From Branchiostoma floridae (taxonomy: Eukaryota > Chordata > Leptocardii > Amphioxiformes > Branchiostomatidae), in assembly GCF_000003815.2 (NCBI RefSeq), contig NC_049993.1, forward strand, positions 7,811,762-7,875,761: a stretch of 64,000 nt of DNA. The letters are read 5' to 3'. Both the position numbers and the translations under genes were made by a program. The notes under the pieces were generated by a model. It did no database searches and was not told the DNA's origin. It saw only the letters and a program-made list of their open reading frames with translations. Shown in pieces: positions 56,401 through 63,892 of the stretch. The first letter of the stretch is position 1. Each line of letters opens with the position of its first letter.

Positions 56401-57765
56401 GTCCTGCTAAGTATTGGCCTTTTATTTATGGAACAAACAAAAGTTTTACCTACCAGCATTTTGACAGTCCTTCTTGTACCTTCCTCAGCGGGTAATGATC
56501 ACTGGTTGATTTAACCTCAGTTTACCAAACTGATGAAGCTTTTCATAGGTAGCTTAAGATCTCTCTTCTAATTCCCTTGCCTTTCTAGTCACAAAAATAT
56601 TGCCCTTCAAATAAAAGCATTTTTAGATCCGTCCAAATCATTGGCCCATTCGTCACACTTAAGTGATAGAATAGGCATGACATCGCATGTATGCCTCTCC
56701 TTGGTGCTGAAAGGAATAGCCATTAGGTTATTTTTTGCAGAAGCCTAAAAAACAGTACAATGGCCATCCCCTAGGATATGGCAAAATATAATGTTTGTGT
56801 TTTAAATTTGTCACTGCTTGCCTTTTTGACCAAGCACTCCTAGTTAATATATATGTATATTCATCTCTTTCAGGGAATTTTTGTAACCAAAATCCTACCT
56901 GGAGGGCCAGCTGACGGCAAGTTGTCACCAGGGGACAAGATATTACAGGTATCTTAGACTTACGTACAAAACACATTGATGATTCTCATGGTAAAACCTC
57001 AGATTGCTTTTTGATCCAAAGAAAATTCCACCTGAATATTTTGTCACACCTAGTGCTTAACTTATGTGAATATGCACATTTTGCATCTTCCTATATTTTG
57101 AGAACACCATACACACAATATGATATGCTAGTACTCCTTACATGTATGTCTCAACATACTTGTGCATGATTGTGACATATATTCAGCTTGATATTGCCAT
57201 CTTGACAGTTTTCTATCTTTGGTTTGATATAATTTACATGTACTTGTGTACTTTGTAGTGGAACAATGACACAATAGCAACAACCATAGATTTGATTATC
57301 TGGCCAAGTAGCAGATACCCTGTGTACTTGATCACATAATGTAGCAAGTGGCAGGACAGAGCTGGAGGGGCTGGTCACCATATGTATGAACATATTTGAA
57401 TAAGAATAAACACAATAACAGTTCCTGAAGGGAAATAGTATACATTTGCTTGCAAATGTTACCTTCCTAGTTAACACTTTGTTTCCTCCTAGCCTGTTCC
57501 ACGTTAAGACCATGTCTTCTTTTGAAAAATATGCATTTGTTTTATTGCATCTTTTTCTTGAAACATGTTCTTAGGGCCTGAAATACACAGTGAAACAAAA
57601 CAAAACATGTATACGAGTCTACGACTGTACATTGTACTTAACAAAATCTTCCCCTTGTGTGTTCAGGTGGAGCAGTATGACTTCACGCAGGTGGAGCATG
57701 ACCAGGCTGTGATGCTGCTGAGAGCCATGCCGAGATCAGTCACCCTCGTCATCGAGAGAAGATAG
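32442..57765 (+). CDS. ERBIN: Erbin/Densin-like LAP scaffold protein (LRR + PDZ)
   Basis: Twenty-four exons: 32442-32625, 34895-35012, 35475-35553, 36311-36400, 37033-37089, 37622-37685, 38482-38556, 38805-38949, 39130-39202, 39348-39393, 39948-40031, 40496-40611, 41151-41320, 48364-48476, 48962-49216, 50299-50400, 51134-51262, 52297-53263, 53638-53773, 54020-54882, 55421-55566, 56097-56189, 56874-56948 and 57667-57765. From ATG 32461 the phases close to 1419 codons and TAG (human ERBIN 1412). [10 protein letters not shown] resembles the palmitoylated N-terminal cysteines of LAP proteins. About 16 leucine-rich repeats follow (to about residue 390), then [10 protein letters not shown] and [11 protein letters not shown], the LAP-specific segment. 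A Pro/Ser/Thr-rich linker follows, then one PDZ (about 1332-1419) with GLGFS at 1341-1345 and a class I histidine near 1398. Family knowledge: basolateral/synaptic scaffold binding receptor C-termini such as ERBB2 and catenins. Scribble is excluded by the single PDZ. It is probably the pro-orthologue of ERBIN and LRRC7. Confidence 0.93.
32630..33180 (+). repeat. Local intronic duplication after ERBIN-like exon 1, plus family A fragment
   Basis: GTTTCTTACCAGGTTCTCAG, AGCATAGGGAGC, GTGTGAT and GCCCCTATGCTTG at 32630-32696 recur diverged at about 33067-33175. Between them, 32800-32990 matches dispersed family A (ACTCAAGAAGTGATGGATGG, GGTACTGCAGCAGAAG). Confidence 0.65.
34695..34830 (+). repeat. 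Simple (GATT)n/(GAGT)n/(GAAT)n tetranucleotide tract
   Basis: Runs of TGATTGATTGAT, GAGTGAGTGAGT and GAATGAATGAGT in the intron before exon 2. Confidence 0.9.
35582..35941. mobile_element. hAT-like MITE with internal GTGCACCC repeats
   Basis: The termini CAGGGCTTGAAAT and ATTTCGAGCCCTG are inverted repeats of the same CAGGGCT class as the element at 2393. Internally, multiple GGTGCACCC palindromic units are placed symmetrically near both ends. The flanks share AGAAT but no clean 8-bp duplication. It lies in intron 3 of the ERBIN-like gene. Confidence 0.7.
37255..37530 (+). mobile_element. tRNA-type SINE
   Basis: GTGTTCGCCTTGCATTCGGTAG followed by GAGTTTGATCCCCGGC gives the A-to-B box spacing of a tRNA-derived pol III promoter (B box GGTTCGAnnCC-like). 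The body has AAAATGGTACATGCTGC, CAGACTAGCCCCCTGCTG and GATGTGTGGCCC. Confidence 0.8.
39630..39920 (+). mobile_element. tRNA-type SINE, second full copy
   Basis: Same family as 37255-37530: CAAGTGGGTAGGGTG (A box region), GAGTTTGGCCCCTGGC (B box), AAAATGGTACATGTTC, TGACTAGCCCCCTGCTG and TGTGTGGCTCAGGGC. It lies in the intron before exon 11. Confidence 0.8.
41490..41530 (+). repeat. Partial duplicate of ERBIN-like exon 13 3' end with donor site
   Basis: CACAGCAGCAAGGATAG and GGAAGATGGTGAGGGTTGG repeat the authentic end of exon 13 (CACAGCAGCAAGGACAGG, GAAGATGGTGAGACTGG, 41304-41333) about 185 bp downstream, including the GTGAG donor. Confidence 0.8.
42011..42053. repeat. 43-bp imperfect palindrome, possible transposon terminus
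   Basis: TATTTTCACTC and GAGTGAAAATA form 11-bp perfect arms with GTACC/GGTAC inside. The first 14 bases, TATTTTCACTCCGC (42011-42024), recur inverted at 48104-48117. Confidence 0.75.
42440..42702 (+). promoter_or_regulatory. Promoter-like cluster inside ERBIN-like intron 13
   Basis: In order: CArG box CCATATATGG (42446-42455), E-box CACGTG (42465-42470), a second identical CArG box (42482-42491), CRE-like TGACGTAA (42511-42518), inverted CCAAT (ATTGG, 42606-42610), CCAAT (42626-42630), TATA-like ACATATATG (42664-42672), then a donor-like AAAA|GTAAGT (edge 42696). Spacing and CpG content resemble a real pol II promoter plus a short first exon. It could belong to a mobile element (the palindrome at 42011 is just upstream) or be an internal promoter for a shorter transcript. 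No experiment supports either. Confidence 0.4.
43330..46964 (+). mobile_element. CR1-like non-LTR retrotransposon (LINE), apparently near full length
   Basis: A GC-rich leader from about 43330 (including AAGATGGC, a YY1-like motif) precedes one long ORF (43606-46881), then a short 3' UTR ending in CGGAAGAAGAAAG at about 46964. The tail of short repeats rather than poly-A fits CR1-type elements. No clear target-site duplication was found, so both ends are approximate. It is inserted in sense orientation in intron 13 of the ERBIN-like gene. Confidence 0.75.
43606..46881 (+). CDS. LINE ORF: PHD-type zinc finger, APE endonuclease and reverse transcriptase
   Basis: An uninterrupted frame of 1091 codons. 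Order of domains: PHD-like finger (Cys40, Cys43, Cys56, Cys59, His64, Cys67, Cys86, Cys89); apurinic-type endonuclease (about 145-365) with the catalytic-region motifs GDFNF at 284-288 and SDH at 355-357; reverse transcriptase (about 600-870) with [29 protein letters not shown] and the catalytic FADD at 817-820; C-terminal block [15 protein letters not shown]. The native start may be Met30 (MSSNDSSS), since residues 1-29 are hydrophobic. Family knowledge: the protein nicks target DNA and copies its RNA by target-primed reverse transcription. No stop or frameshift is present, so the copy is young or recently active. A PHD finger and EN-RT in one frame is notable because CR1 elements usually carry such a finger in a separate ORF1. 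Confidence 0.93.
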   Translation: MAPPSHTGDSYLLSLRTFSFVFIALLIISMSSNDSSSAPCGICDLPVTWSDRGVECETCGTWFHASCQHIGSDTYLDITLDTTWRCVICANDNYSSTLFDLHGVEQEYSRNLSSSSLPESESGFKPLHSSTPTRNSQLGRQQNRPLRLLNVNFQSASGKPAEIANMLHSTKPDVVFGTETWLNPDIKTTEFFPDGFNVFRKDRIDKSGGGVLIAVRDHLQCTEVPELDPGGEILWLKLLTRNQRPLYLCVFYRPSSSDKAALEKLDTALRRASAMKNAQLIIVGDFNFPSWNWQAMTLKPNPAYTALHQQFVDLLYDTGLDQIVQEPTRGENTLDLVLTNSPSLIPRVEVIPGISDHSIVYFEYKIKPDVLKNASRPIPLYGRANWEAMKQDMETLQQDFTNSEDTSTEELWQKFKLALKGSMDKHIPTKKPRQKESLPWLTPDIRRLIRKRDRLYRKMKKSGNLDMRREVKKLSREIRKQMRRSYWRYTEHLFSPTSSEESPRSSQKRFWTYVKHQRSTTTGVPALKSNGKLITDPKQKAELLNNQFYTAFSEGTAYTASEFKDRCSMPDSRDDFPSMDDITISTKGIEKLLARLNPTKAAGPDGITPRVLKELATELSPILTTIYKSSLHTGQVPKDWKEALVTPVFKKGEHYKASNYRPISLTSVPAKILEHVLVSAIMHHLESNSILSTQQHGFRKHRSCETQLLEFVEEASSAMESGVATDVIIMDFQKAFDRVNHSLLVHKLDHYGIRGHTNSWIANFLSDRKQAVVVNGSQSSYVDVRSGVPQGTVLGPCLFLTYINDLPQRISSPSRLFADDTAVYRMITCPEDTSKLQEDLDKLEVWESEWDMAFHPDKCSQLPLTRARKPLNAHSSYQLHNHTLERVPTAKYLGLTLQTDLSWGTHIENTYSKANRMLGFLRRNLRVCSSKTKELAYKALVRPVVEYASSVWDPHTSRDISKLEKIQRRAARFVQNRHRNTSSVSDMLNQLQWASLQDRRRHTRLAMMYKIVHNLASVRCVALKPLPYNNVYRSRRGHNQQLQHIPCRTNYRLNSFFPRTIREWNTLPKDIIESPSLTTFTSKLTRTPSSI
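48104..48117 (-). repeat. Right inverted partner of the 42011 terminus
   Basis: GCGGAGTGAAAATA is the exact 14-base reverse complement of 42011-42024. Together they bracket 6.1 kb containing the promoter-like block and the LINE. Confidence 0.55.
48756..48901. mobile_element. 145-bp fold-back MITE
   Basis: AGCCTGGGTACC at the left and GGTACCCAGGCT at the right are exact inverted termini, continued by TCCGATTTCTAC and GTAGAAATCGGA. A nested hairpin (GGCTCCTT with AAGGAGCC) lies inside. It sits 60 bp upstream of exon 15 of the ERBIN-like gene. Confidence 0.85.
50862..51120 (+). repeat. Two decayed copies of the 5' edge of ERBIN-like exon 17
   Basis: The authentic segment CACATTAACAGGACGCAGCC followed by TTCCTGCCCCAAAATCTGAA (from 51124) is preceded by diverged copies at about 51003 and 50866, offsets about 121 and 136. 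Each retains the acceptor-like TTAAC(A/G)GG, AAAATCTGAA and a shared intronic piece AACTCAAACATACT. Later exon sequence is absent from the copies. Confidence 0.85.
51263..51425 (+). repeat. Dispersed repeat family B, copy 3, starting at a splice donor
   Basis: GTTTGTTTGTTTTATTAGGA, CCATTTAGTGATACC, CTTCCTGGAGTCCG and AACAAAATCAACTGA, as in 870-1110. The first base of the repeat is the first base of the intron after exon 17. Confidence 0.75.
51820..51957 (+). other. Duplicate of the 5' part of ERBIN-like exon 18, open to its own stop
   Basis: Acceptor ACTCAG at 51876, then 51877-51957 reads in the phase required after exon 17: [19 protein letters not shown] and then IIEEPQ with TAG 51955-51957. 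The authentic exon at 52297 begins [19 protein letters not shown]. The intronic lead (CTTTCCTG..ACACT..GCAACTGTAACA type) is also duplicated, at about 51830 and 52083. Between the copies lies a family A fragment (52136-52257). It could be an alternative terminal exon or a decaying duplicate. Confidence 0.6.
52136..52257 (+). repeat. Family A repeat fragment directly upstream of exon 18
   Basis: GTCTGTGTGCGTTGC, GGTCAGCATATCCCTAGAAC, TGGATGGATTGTAATGATATTTGG and TAGATAGGGG match the 5' half of family A. Confidence 0.65.
53825..53890 (+). repeat. Purine (GA)n-rich tract
   Basis: Continuous AGAGAGAGAGG/GGGAGGGAGAGAG in the intron between exons 19 and 20. It has mirror symmetry compatible with triplex DNA. 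Confidence 0.8.
55601..55853. mobile_element. Inverted-repeat MITE, family E complete copy
   Basis: GCAGTTACTCAAGCAACTG..ATGATTTTGGAAATGG at the left is matched by CCATAACCCTATCCAGTCGC..TTGAGTAATTGC at the right (imperfect arms of about 40 bp). Partial copies are at about 23365 and 28283. I associate this terminal sequence with abundant amphioxus repeats. Confidence 0.7.
56097..57765 (+). other. ERBIN-like exons 22-24: C-terminal PDZ domain
   Basis: [18 protein letters not shown] (carboxylate-binding loop), [28 protein letters not shown] and then [14 protein letters not shown] (alpha-B helix with class I His), ending IERR-stop. Erbin-type PDZ domains usually have an N-G turn after the DKILQ strand; here the same place reads VEQYDF. 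The NPF-containing loop is also typical of Erbin. Confidence 0.93.
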
Positions 57766-57836
57766 AGAAAAAACCCTGCAGTTAACTTTTAAATGTGGAA
57801 ATTGCCAAACTGCAGTAGTATGAGATACTCATAGCT

Positions 57837-58026
57837 GGGGCTGTGTACCTAAACAAAATTCAGGTGGCATGTAGGTCTAGATCTGTACCTAAACAGTTTT
57901 ACAGGTGTGTACCAAAACAAAATTCAGGTACAGGTACACTTGGCACGTAGGTTTGCATCTGTACCTAAACAGTTTTACAGGTACAGGTACAAGTACAGGT
58001 ACAGTTATAGGCGAGGCACACAGCCC
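57837..58026. mobile_element. Inverted-repeat element with internal GTACCT repeats
   Basis: GGGCTGTGTACCT at the left and AGGCACACAGCCC at the right are imperfect inverted ends. Inside, a unit of about 80 bp with CAAAATTCAGGT, GGCAYGTAGGT and CTGTACCTAAACAGTTTTAC occurs twice, followed by a GGTACA microsatellite. Confidence 0.6.
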
Positions 58027-59007
58027 TATATATTCATGGCACAGTTCTTGGAACATGTTTGGGGTGGTCTCAGAGGTATGCACATTATGAATTCCAAGCG
58101 TTTCCTATTTGTGTTGGACATGTCTTTAAGTAAACTTTAGGCACAAAATGCACATGTAGTAGCAAACACATTCAACATACAAACTCGTGAGACTATCCCT
58201 AACATTTGTGTCAGGCTTATCAGAGTTTTCAGTTCTGCAATGCTTGCTTAACCTTATGCAATCTAAGGGTGTTGTATGGTGCTCTTTTTTACATTTCAGT
58301 GCAACAATTTGACTTCTGTGATGGTTTATTAAGGACTCAGATCCCTCCTTATACCTACCTCATCTGCCAACTGCTCTGTTTATTTGACTTCTGTGAGGTG
58401 AAATGCAATACAGAGTTTTATTAGTCAAACATCCATCTTCAAAAATGTTGTGGTCTTCCCTCTTCTTACATTTTAAAGCTTGCCAGTATTAGTTACAGTA
58501 CTATTTACTTCCTTATAGACCTGTGTCGACCCAAGCCCTTATAAAGAATGAAGAGACAGAAAACCAGTGAAGCTGGATTCTATTAAAACTGCATGTAATA
58601 AACACAGTGGCATGAAATCCAACAGCCAAATGATAAGATCATGGTGTGTCACTCACTATTTCTTCCAGGCAAAACGAGCACAAGCCAAAACAACTTGCCA
58701 ACAAACTCTCTCTGTGCCAATAACATTTATTCTAAAGATGATTGTATAATGAAATTGCATGTTGTAGATTTGCTATACCACAGTATCAATACTAAAGGCC
58801 AGCTCCTAAAGTGACAAAACATTATTTAAGAAGTACTCATTTTAGTATTTGTGCAGTAACTGTTGTTTGAGGAAATATTGTGAAATAGAAAAGAAAGGCA
58901 CCGCCCCTACCCATATCCCCTTGGTGCCATCAACATAGGCCATACGTACCCAGGCCATGTTCTTTCAGTCTACAAAATTTTGCAATAAAGAAAACGGCAA
59001 TTTTCAC

Positions 59008-59107
59008 NNNNNNNNNNNNNNNNNNNNNNNNNNNNNNNNNNNNNNNNNNNNNNNNNNNNNNNNNNNNNNNNNNNNNNNNNNNNNNNNNNNNNNNNNNNNN
59101 NNNNNNN
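59008..59107. other. Assembly gap (100 N)
   Basis: Exactly 100 N, a conventional gap. No coding feature appears to be interrupted. Confidence 0.95.
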
Positions 59108-60966
59108 ATCTGACTTATCATTCCTTTACCTAATGAGATTTAGTTAGGCCAGACGTGATGTAAATAATATATCTAAAAAAGGGTGATCAAAAATCAACAA
59201 ATTGATGTACCAGTTACTGTAGTAGTTTCAATGTAGATGAAATATTTGTTCCACATATGGGTGTTAACAACTCCTGATGCTAGCAATTGTTATACCCTAT
59301 CTTAGAATAGACTCTGAGTTTTACTGTGTTGTACTATTGTATTTATGGGGAACTTTCTGGACCTAGTGTGTATATTTAGAAAGATGCTGAAGAGATGAAA
59401 ATTTGTGAGATAAGCAGAACATGAAATGATATTTTAACCATTTGCCTGCTGACTTCTGCTGTAAAGAATGCAATTCTGGGATCATAGATGAGCCCTAGCA
59501 GGGAGATGGTTAATAGATGCGTGAGAGGGTGGGTGTCATACTCCATGTTCAAATGAAACTGTATATGTAGATGTTGACTGTGATTGTTCTTTGAGTTGTA
59601 CAAAATCTTTTCATTGTGTTACAATTAGTCAGATAGGACTGGGCCAAAGGCTGCTCAAAGTATTACATTTTGATGGGTTCAAATATTTAATGCAAGATTT
59701 TGATAAGAAACAAGATGTATGTATCGACGGGCTCTGCACAAGGACTCAAGGAGGGGTTGTGAATAATTTACTGTATTATGTTGTCATCCACTGTTGCATT
59801 AAGGGTGGTGTTTAAGAAGGAACTGCCTATCCCAATACATGCATACGATGTATGTATGAATGTGACTGATGAAACAAGGCAAATATGTATATGTATGTAC
59901 TATACATGTTTGTTTCTTTTATTCTAAGTTGTATATATTTTTTGTGACCCAACTCAACTGTGTCTAATGCAGCTATTTGTCCAGTTTTATGGATTTTATT
60001 CTAGTTTCCCTGATGTATGGTGCACAGATATGGTTCTTGCATGCATATGGCTTTTAGTTCCTGAGGTCAACCTAGCATGTCACTACAAATACATCTGTAC
60101 ATGTACAGCTTTCATAACTTTTTCTTGGCAATCACTACTTCTCTACCTTCATGTGTGTTAATGTGTTCTTTTTCAAAAACCAATGTTTACTTTTCTATGT
60201 GAAGTGCAAGCAATTTCTGTTGGAAGTGTTTTTAAATGCTTTTTGTCAGGAAAGTTTGTCTGCTAGACAATGACATTAGGCAATCATGGATGCACAACCC
60301 TGTTTTGAGGTGTTTTACTGAATGATATTGTAACCAGCAATATAGATTGGCCTATAGAATGTTACTTTTAAAGACAGCACAATAATTGTTAAAAAATACA
60401 GCTTCTTTTCTTAAGATGTATTGAAGAATGTTGACAGCTGCAATGCCATTTCTTGCAAAGTAAAGACAGAACGTGCGAACATGTGGTGTTTGGGGAAAAA
60501 GATTTTACACAATTTGTTATTCAATATTGTAACAATGCTACAGTCCAATAGTCCAATCACAGTTACTGGGTAGTCATGGATTTTGGTGACATATGTTCAT
60601 CAGTCTGTTGATTTACATATTCAATTAAACTTTTACCACTTACGATTGATGTTGTCGTGTTCTATTTGCATGTTTCTGATACAAAATATCAGACCACCAA
60701 TCAAGAAAGGTATCTGTTCACAGAAGTGTATTTAATTTCAGGGGCTATGTATGGGGGTCGAATACATATACAACAATTTTGTGGATAACATTGAAGTCTA
60801 CATTTATAACGTGTGTAAACCCAATTCAACGGTCTAACAAACAGCTCTCATTGCATCGCAGCCAAACTACTTGAAAATACAGTTCAGTGTATGGTAGTGC
60901 CTACTACAATGTAGCACATGTGCCATGATGGAACAACCGAAATATTGCAGTTTCGGAACATCATTT

Positions 60967-61984
60967 CTAAAGACTAAATTCATCAGAGTTAACGTCAAAG
61001 TCTGCCATTTTCTGGTCCAACACGAGCCAGCGCCCACAGAAGCCTACATCAGCAACTCTCTCGTGGAAAGACAACCATTGCGGTTTCAGGTATTTGCACT
61101 GAGCGGCATACACATTGCAGTCCTTGTGGAAGTCTCCAGTCCACACTATGGAAACCACTCCCAGGGTCGTGTACCGCAGCGTTCCATCATTCATGTGGCC
61201 AATGAGAGACTGTACGTGACTGTCCGATGTTGGATTCCTTATCGCATTGCTCAACTGGAGAAGATCGTTGGAGGAATGAAGTAGAGCCTGCTGGAAGGAC
61301 TGGTATGAAGGGTTAGTCTTGTACGCGTACAAGGCTCCTGTTATTCCTGCCAGTAGGAACGATGATCTGACAGGATGTTTTCTCATGTCCTTCCCTGCTT
61401 CCACAATCACATCGCCATAGTCACTCAGGAGTGTCTTGGCCCAGAGACCTGAAATAACAGATGGGATAACAAACTTCATTATACATCTAAGAATACATCT
61501 ACCACAAGTTGGTGCAGCCGGGGTTAGTTTAATTTGATTTGAATTTGAGACATACTAAATTTGGGCCATCTAGCGATTCAGTTCAAAACTGACATGTTGC
61601 AAACATACATCAAAGGTATTACAATTTTGAGATTACGGCCTCATAATACATCACAACATTAACCTGCACTCATCATATGTCATGTAATATACTAGTAGGT
61701 AATGTTATCGTGATTCTCGTCCGTACAGTGCTGTAACTATCAGCTTGTCTTCAACTTCATGCTGCTATAGGATACCAAAGACTTTGAAAGAGGGAGGGAG
61801 GGGTGGTGAAACATGGGCTAATCTGGACATGTGAACACTGGACGATAAAACTAAACGTTCAAGTGAAGACATGGTAACTTGATTAGACTGTCTTACCAAC
61901 ACGTTCCAGTCTGCCGCCCTTTAATCTGTCTATAAACCGTAAAACGGACACGGGAGTTCGGAGTTTCATCAGAAACAGCGCCAT
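60967..61984 (-). CDS. TIMM29: TIMM29, TIM22-complex subunit
   Basis: Two exons on the minus strand: 61984-61897 (ATG at 61984) and 61448-60967 (stop at 60967-60969), joined in phase 1 to 189 codons. Near the N-terminus it shows a short basic region (LRFIDRLKGGRLERV), then LLAGITGALYAYKTNPSY with one hydrophobic segment. The diagnostic C-terminal part is LSNAIRNPTSDSHVQSL, GTLRYTTLGVVSIVW, AAQCKYLKPQW and VADVGFCGRWLVLDQKM, ending DVNSDEF. Family knowledge: TIMM29 is a metazoan-specific subunit of the TIM22 carrier translocase in the mitochondrial inner membrane, linking it to the TOM complex. The protein is shorter than human (260) at the N-terminus. A second in-frame Met at residue 6 is possible. 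It is head to head with the YIPF-like gene. Confidence 0.92.
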
Positions 61985-62293
61985 GACGGGCACGTTTGTC
62001 ATTGACCTCCGACCTTCAAGGTAGGTCTGACCAGCCACACTATGATATTAGGGAGAGCAAAACTATGATAGCTTCATCACAAATCATTAGACACCTTGAA
62101 ATAATTATACATTCTACATGTATGAGGTGTTAAATATATGACATATTTTGTCGAACTTTTGTCAGGAATTAATCGATATTTTTATGAAAAATCTAATAGA
62201 TAGATACCAGAAATACCACATTGAGGAATAGTACATCCCAAATCTCGTACTCAGGGCACTTTCGAACAATACCCTGTGTACGAGAAGGCGAAG
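61985..62293. promoter_or_regulatory. Bidirectional promoter between TIMM29 and the YIPF-like gene
   Basis: Only 309 bp separate the two start codons, so both promoters and 5' UTRs must lie here. A YY1-like AAGATGGCC overlaps the YIPF ATG. Near TIMM29, TGACCTCCGACCTTCAAGGTAGG contains nuclear-receptor-like half sites (TGACCT, TCAAGGT). No TATA box is seen near either start. Confidence 0.6.
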
Positions 62294-63313
62294 ATGGCCG
62301 ACCCAGGAAGACAGACTGTTGTTGACGTGGCTTCACAGGTTGTAGTTTCGCTGTTTGAGCTTTTGGAAGTCTCAAACATGTGTCTTATGCTACTTAAAGC
62401 TTTTCTGATAGTTCATATCACGGATCTGAGTCGGTGACAAGGACATGTATGTCATATTTTGGCTAATAAATTTAGGTCAAAGTCGTTCCAAAAAACAGAC
62501 CCAAAAGAAGCCTCAAGCCAAATTGATGGCTTTTGACTACCTTTTTCATTTGATAGAGCCAGAGATACTATCTGAGTGTCTTGTGCTTATTTCATATCTT
62601 TCCTAAGTGAACCGAATTTGACAACACATCGAAATGAAAGGTGATAACTTTATGTGTTGAATGGTCATGTTTTATGACGTTAAACGTTATCAAGGGGAAA
62701 TGCATAATTGGTACATGTAATAGTAAATGTGATGTTTGGTGTAACAATGACCTTTTTTTTGTTTTCAGGAAAAAGGAGACCAGATATCATCTGATGACTT
62801 GCAGTTTCACGGTTGGTATCAGCGAAACTTGACTGGCAACAGAATGACTAGCTTTGTAAAAGTAGAATTATGAAAACTAGTATTTGGCATTTACAGATAT
62901 GTAATGTCACACATTTCACTGGTGCATATTATCATAGTATGCTAAAGTTTAAGTTCAAAATCATACTGTGTCTCACCCCTGGCCCACAGACAGTGTTTTG
63001 AGGTGACAATCTGATAATGTACAGGTGTACGTATGATTATGATGATGATCATATGTAACCTTATACATCATAATGTAATATATAATGATAAATTTGTCTT
63101 CTTCAACACCTACATTTGAACACACAGTTGTTCACACTGTGCACATGCATTAACTTGAAGTAAGACGTATATTAAGTGTTTTATACTGTACTGTCTGTAG
63201 ACTTCAGTGGTGCCACCCTGAGTGATGGGGGCGGGGGGTTGCCAGGCGACAGAACCAGCCGGATGTCCAGTGATGACGAACCTCTACTGGATGCAGACTC
63301 GGACCAAGCAGAG
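62294..63313 (+). CDS. YIPF1/YIPF2-like Golgi membrane protein, 5' exons
   Basis: Three N-terminal exons: 62294-62338, 62769-62811 and 63201-63313, in phase, giving 67 residues. The remainder lies beyond the window. The protein starts MADPGRQTVVDVASQ and continues ISSDDLQFHGDFSG, then RMSSDDEPLLDADSDQAE. The DDLQF..F and acidic SDDE-LL-DSD blocks match the cytosolic N-terminus of YIPF1/YIPF2 (compare DDLQFEEF and DDELLGNDDSDK in YIPF1). Family knowledge: these five-pass proteins act in Golgi/TGN trafficking with Rab GTPases. The membrane domain is not visible, so the call rests on N-terminal motifs plus the TIMM29 neighbour. Confidence 0.65.
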
Positions 63314-63435
63314 GTGAGGATTGTTCTATTCATTTTACACCTGTGGAGACTGTTAGGGACAGTTTGAGAATTTCTACCCGGGATGTTAATGGAATAGTAG
63401 TGCTAAGACAGTAAGACAGGTCATGGATAGAGCCA

Positions 63436-63892
63436 TATAGGGGATCCGCCAGCCAATCCCTGGGACATAAGTACATAAAGGCACAGAAAGACAGTGCCAA
63501 TAACTCACCTTTCTGACGTTACTGGCATACAAACTTACCCTCATATGAAAGCCCATCATCTCAGCTGTGATAAAATCCCACTGTCATTAGAAATCATACG
63601 GCATAATTTGCAGAAAAATACCCCCAAGCCCTACCACCCCCTCAAACGCCTAACCACCAAGGGAACAGGTCCTTACACAACAAGGAAATAGTCGCAACTT
63701 CATATCCCCTGATAACCACAAAAAGCTTTTTGGCCATAATCAGAAAGTAGAAACCCTCCCCAGTCACATTGACCTCAAAACTGCCAGAATTTCTACCCAT
63801 TTTTCCAAGAAAAAAAATCTTAAAGTTTCAGGCCCTGAACTACATTCGACCACCATCAATTTGCATGCTGGATCGCTGGCGGATCCCCTATA
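63436..63892. mobile_element. Inverted-repeat transposon with perfect 18-bp termini (TA-flanked)
   Basis: TATAGGGGATCCGCCAGC (63436-63453) and its exact reverse complement (63875-63892). The outer TA on each side is compatible with a TA target duplication (Tc1/mariner type). It is 457 bp and has no transposase. Its internal sequence is otherwise not symmetric, so it looks like an internally deleted transposon. It lies in an intron of the YIPF-like gene. Confidence 0.85.

Larger units (their letters stand above)
57766..60966. other. 3' UTR of the ERBIN-like gene and convergent spacer to TIMM29
   Basis: About 3.2 kb without a recognised gene. It contains an inverted-repeat element at 57837-58026, a 100-N gap at 59008-59107 and AT-rich sequence. 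An ATTAAA near 60625 is a possible poly(A) signal for a long ERBIN-like 3' UTR. ATTAAA on the minus strand near 60730 could serve TIMM29. Confidence 0.5.

Noticed and set aside
32442-57765. Scribble orthologue
   Set aside because: Scribble has four PDZ domains after the LRRs; only one Erbin-type PDZ with the NPF loop is present, and the post-[14 protein letters not shown] block matches Erbin/Densin.
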